Below, piece after piece: positions 63,245-64,000 of a stretch of 64,000 nt of DNA. Origin of the DNA: Bacillota bacterium (GTDB lineage: Bacteria; Bacillota; Clostridia; Peptostreptococcales; Anaerovoracaceae); contig JAETTD010000001.1 in assembly GCA_021769295.1 (NCBI GenBank), positions 1 to 64,000 of the forward strand, in the 5' to 3' direction. Within the stretch, counting starts at the first letter, position 1, and each line of letters starts with the position of its first letter. Under the pieces are notes generated by a model, which was not told the DNA's origin, ran no database searches, and saw only the letters and a list, made by a program, of their open reading frames with translations. The translations under genes and the position numbers were made by a program.

Positions 63245-64000
63245 CTACGCCTTGCTTGTCTCCTTTATCGTCTCCGACAGCAGTTCCACGGCTGCCTCCA
63301 TGCAGTCTTCATCAAAATCGAATTTGGGATTGTGAAGGGGCTCCGTAATATCGGTGCCTATTCCTATATACACCGCCAGCCCGCCTTGCTCCTGAACACG
63401 GTTCATCATGGCCGCCGCATCATCAGTACCGCCTAAGTTGCCCTCAAAATAAACCTTTTCAAACCAAGGAACTCTTGTAGCCGCCTTTTCCACAAAGGAC
63501 ATCATTTTTTCGTCACTTCTGCCTGCCGGAACTTCTCCGTGGTCCACATATGTGTATGTCAAATCATAGGTCCTTGCCGTTCCGTCAAGGATGTCAAAAA
63601 CACGTTTTCCCATGTACTCGGTCACTTCTCTGTATTCTCCCCTGTACTCAAGCCTTATGGTGCACTCGGGAGCTATGGTGTTGGTGCAGACGCCGCCTTC
63701 TATCTGTCCTACGTTTACCCTGCAAAGGCCCTTTTCGTGGGGCGCTATACAGTGAAGATTCAAAGCTGCGCTGCATGCCGCAAGGAGCGCATTTCTGCCT
63801 TCCTGCGCCGCTCCGCAAGGGTGAGCGGCCCTGCCGTGAAATGTCACATCAAGTTGGCGGCAGCTCATAAAATCCCGAACTCCGCAAGCGAGAGCATGGG
63901 AAGGAAGAGGCTGATTTTCGGCAGAGAGGGCAAGGTGCACGGCCATAAAATAATCCACCTTGTCGAGGTGACCCTTATCTACCATGGAACGGGCGCCAAG
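63245..64000 (-). CDS. M20-family metal-dependent amidohydrolase (partial, N-terminus beyond window)
   Basis: At least 251 residues; the reading frame stays open to the right edge, so the start lies outside. It has the M20 dimerisation domain (LDVTFHGRAAHPCGAAQEGRN), a region like GQIEGGVCTNTIAPECT, and the C-terminal LGGTDDAAAMMNRV and LHNPKFDFDED with metal-binding acids. It resembles AbgB/HipO-type amidohydrolases that cleave N-acyl or aminobenzoyl amino acids. Substrate unknown. Confidence 0.87.
   Translation of the reverse strand, partial: LGARSMVDKGHLDKVDYFMAVHLALSAENQPLPSHALACGVRDFMSCRQLDVTFHGRAAHPCGAAQEGRNALLAACSAALNLHCIAPHEKGLCRVNVGQIEGGVCTNTIAPECTIRLEYRGEYREVTEYMGKRVFDILDGTARTYDLTYTYVDHGEVPAGRSDEKMMSFVEKAATRVPWFEKVYFEGNLGGTDDAAAMMNRVQEQGGLAVYIGIGTDITEPLHNPKFDFDEDCMEAAVELLSETIKETSKA

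Overview
The window looks like chromosomal DNA of a spore-forming anaerobic member of the Clostridia. The evidence is a cotJABC spore-coat operon, a PdaA-type spore-cortex deacetylase, WhiA, a nine-subunit V-type (probably Na+) ATPase, oxygen-sensitive Fe-S and molybdopterin enzymes, strong AGGAGG-type ribosome-binding sites and frequent TTG/GTG starts. A relative of Anaerovoracaceae/Peptostreptococcales is a guess from gene content only. I recognise no tRNA, rRNA, CRISPR array, prophage or IS transposase.

Layout. 0.2-2.4 kb: DUF554 membrane protein with a small partner, and a D-cysteine desulfhydrase-like PLP enzyme. 2.4-7.8 kb: a large secreted M14 metallopeptidase-like cell-wall protein and an unknown lipoprotein. 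8-10.7 kb: acyl-CoA ligase overlapping a degenerate CAT/E2-like acyltransferase. 10.7-15 kb: potDCBA polyamine importer behind an XRE-cupin regulator, divergent from an AEC transporter. 16-21.4 kb: GH25/CWB2 cell-wall hydrolase, aldo-keto reductase-ferredoxin, small alarmone synthetase, unknown membrane-anchored protein. 21.4-25.2 kb: class-V aminotransferase, isochorismatase-type hydrolase, and an SGNH/MBOAT pair that fits O-acylation of an extracytoplasmic polymer. 25.3-27.2 kb: KdpDE-like two-component system without kdpFABC. 27.3-28.5 kb: cotJABC. 28.5-32.4 kb: flavin reductase, then panG-panB-panC-panD. 32.7-37.7 kb: small membrane peptide, azlCD with a WYL regulator, secreted nuclease, amino-acid ABC transporter without a binding protein. 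38-45.2 kb: PdaA-like deacetylase, MFS transporter, GAPDH, amidohydrolase with an ECF S component, LysR regulator, Na+/alanine symporter. 45.2-52 kb: RlmD-type methyltransferase and MobA, divergent from a three-gene Fe-S/FAD/molybdopterin operon whose catalytic subunit appears fused to a TorD-like chaperone domain. 53.1-61.7 kb: V-ATPase operon. 61.8-64 kb: whiA and a truncated M20 amidohydrolase.

The most striking non-coding feature is a family of intergenic elements found at five loci (about 7.8, 20.6, 32.5, 52.1 and 63.1 kb). Each holds four imperfect palindromes of 35 bp (one of 36 bp), beginning TGCCG and normally ending CGGCA, and the starts within each locus are exactly 62 bp apart. 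Loci 1-3 are close copies of one block, with locus 1 inverted. Loci 4 and 5 differ in sequence but keep the same geometry. I know of no named element with this architecture. Two other palindromic structures are present: a 207-bp element with 22-bp terminal inverted repeats at 36.0 kb, and an 83-bp near-perfect palindrome at 52.9 kb next to a GC-rich repeated stretch.
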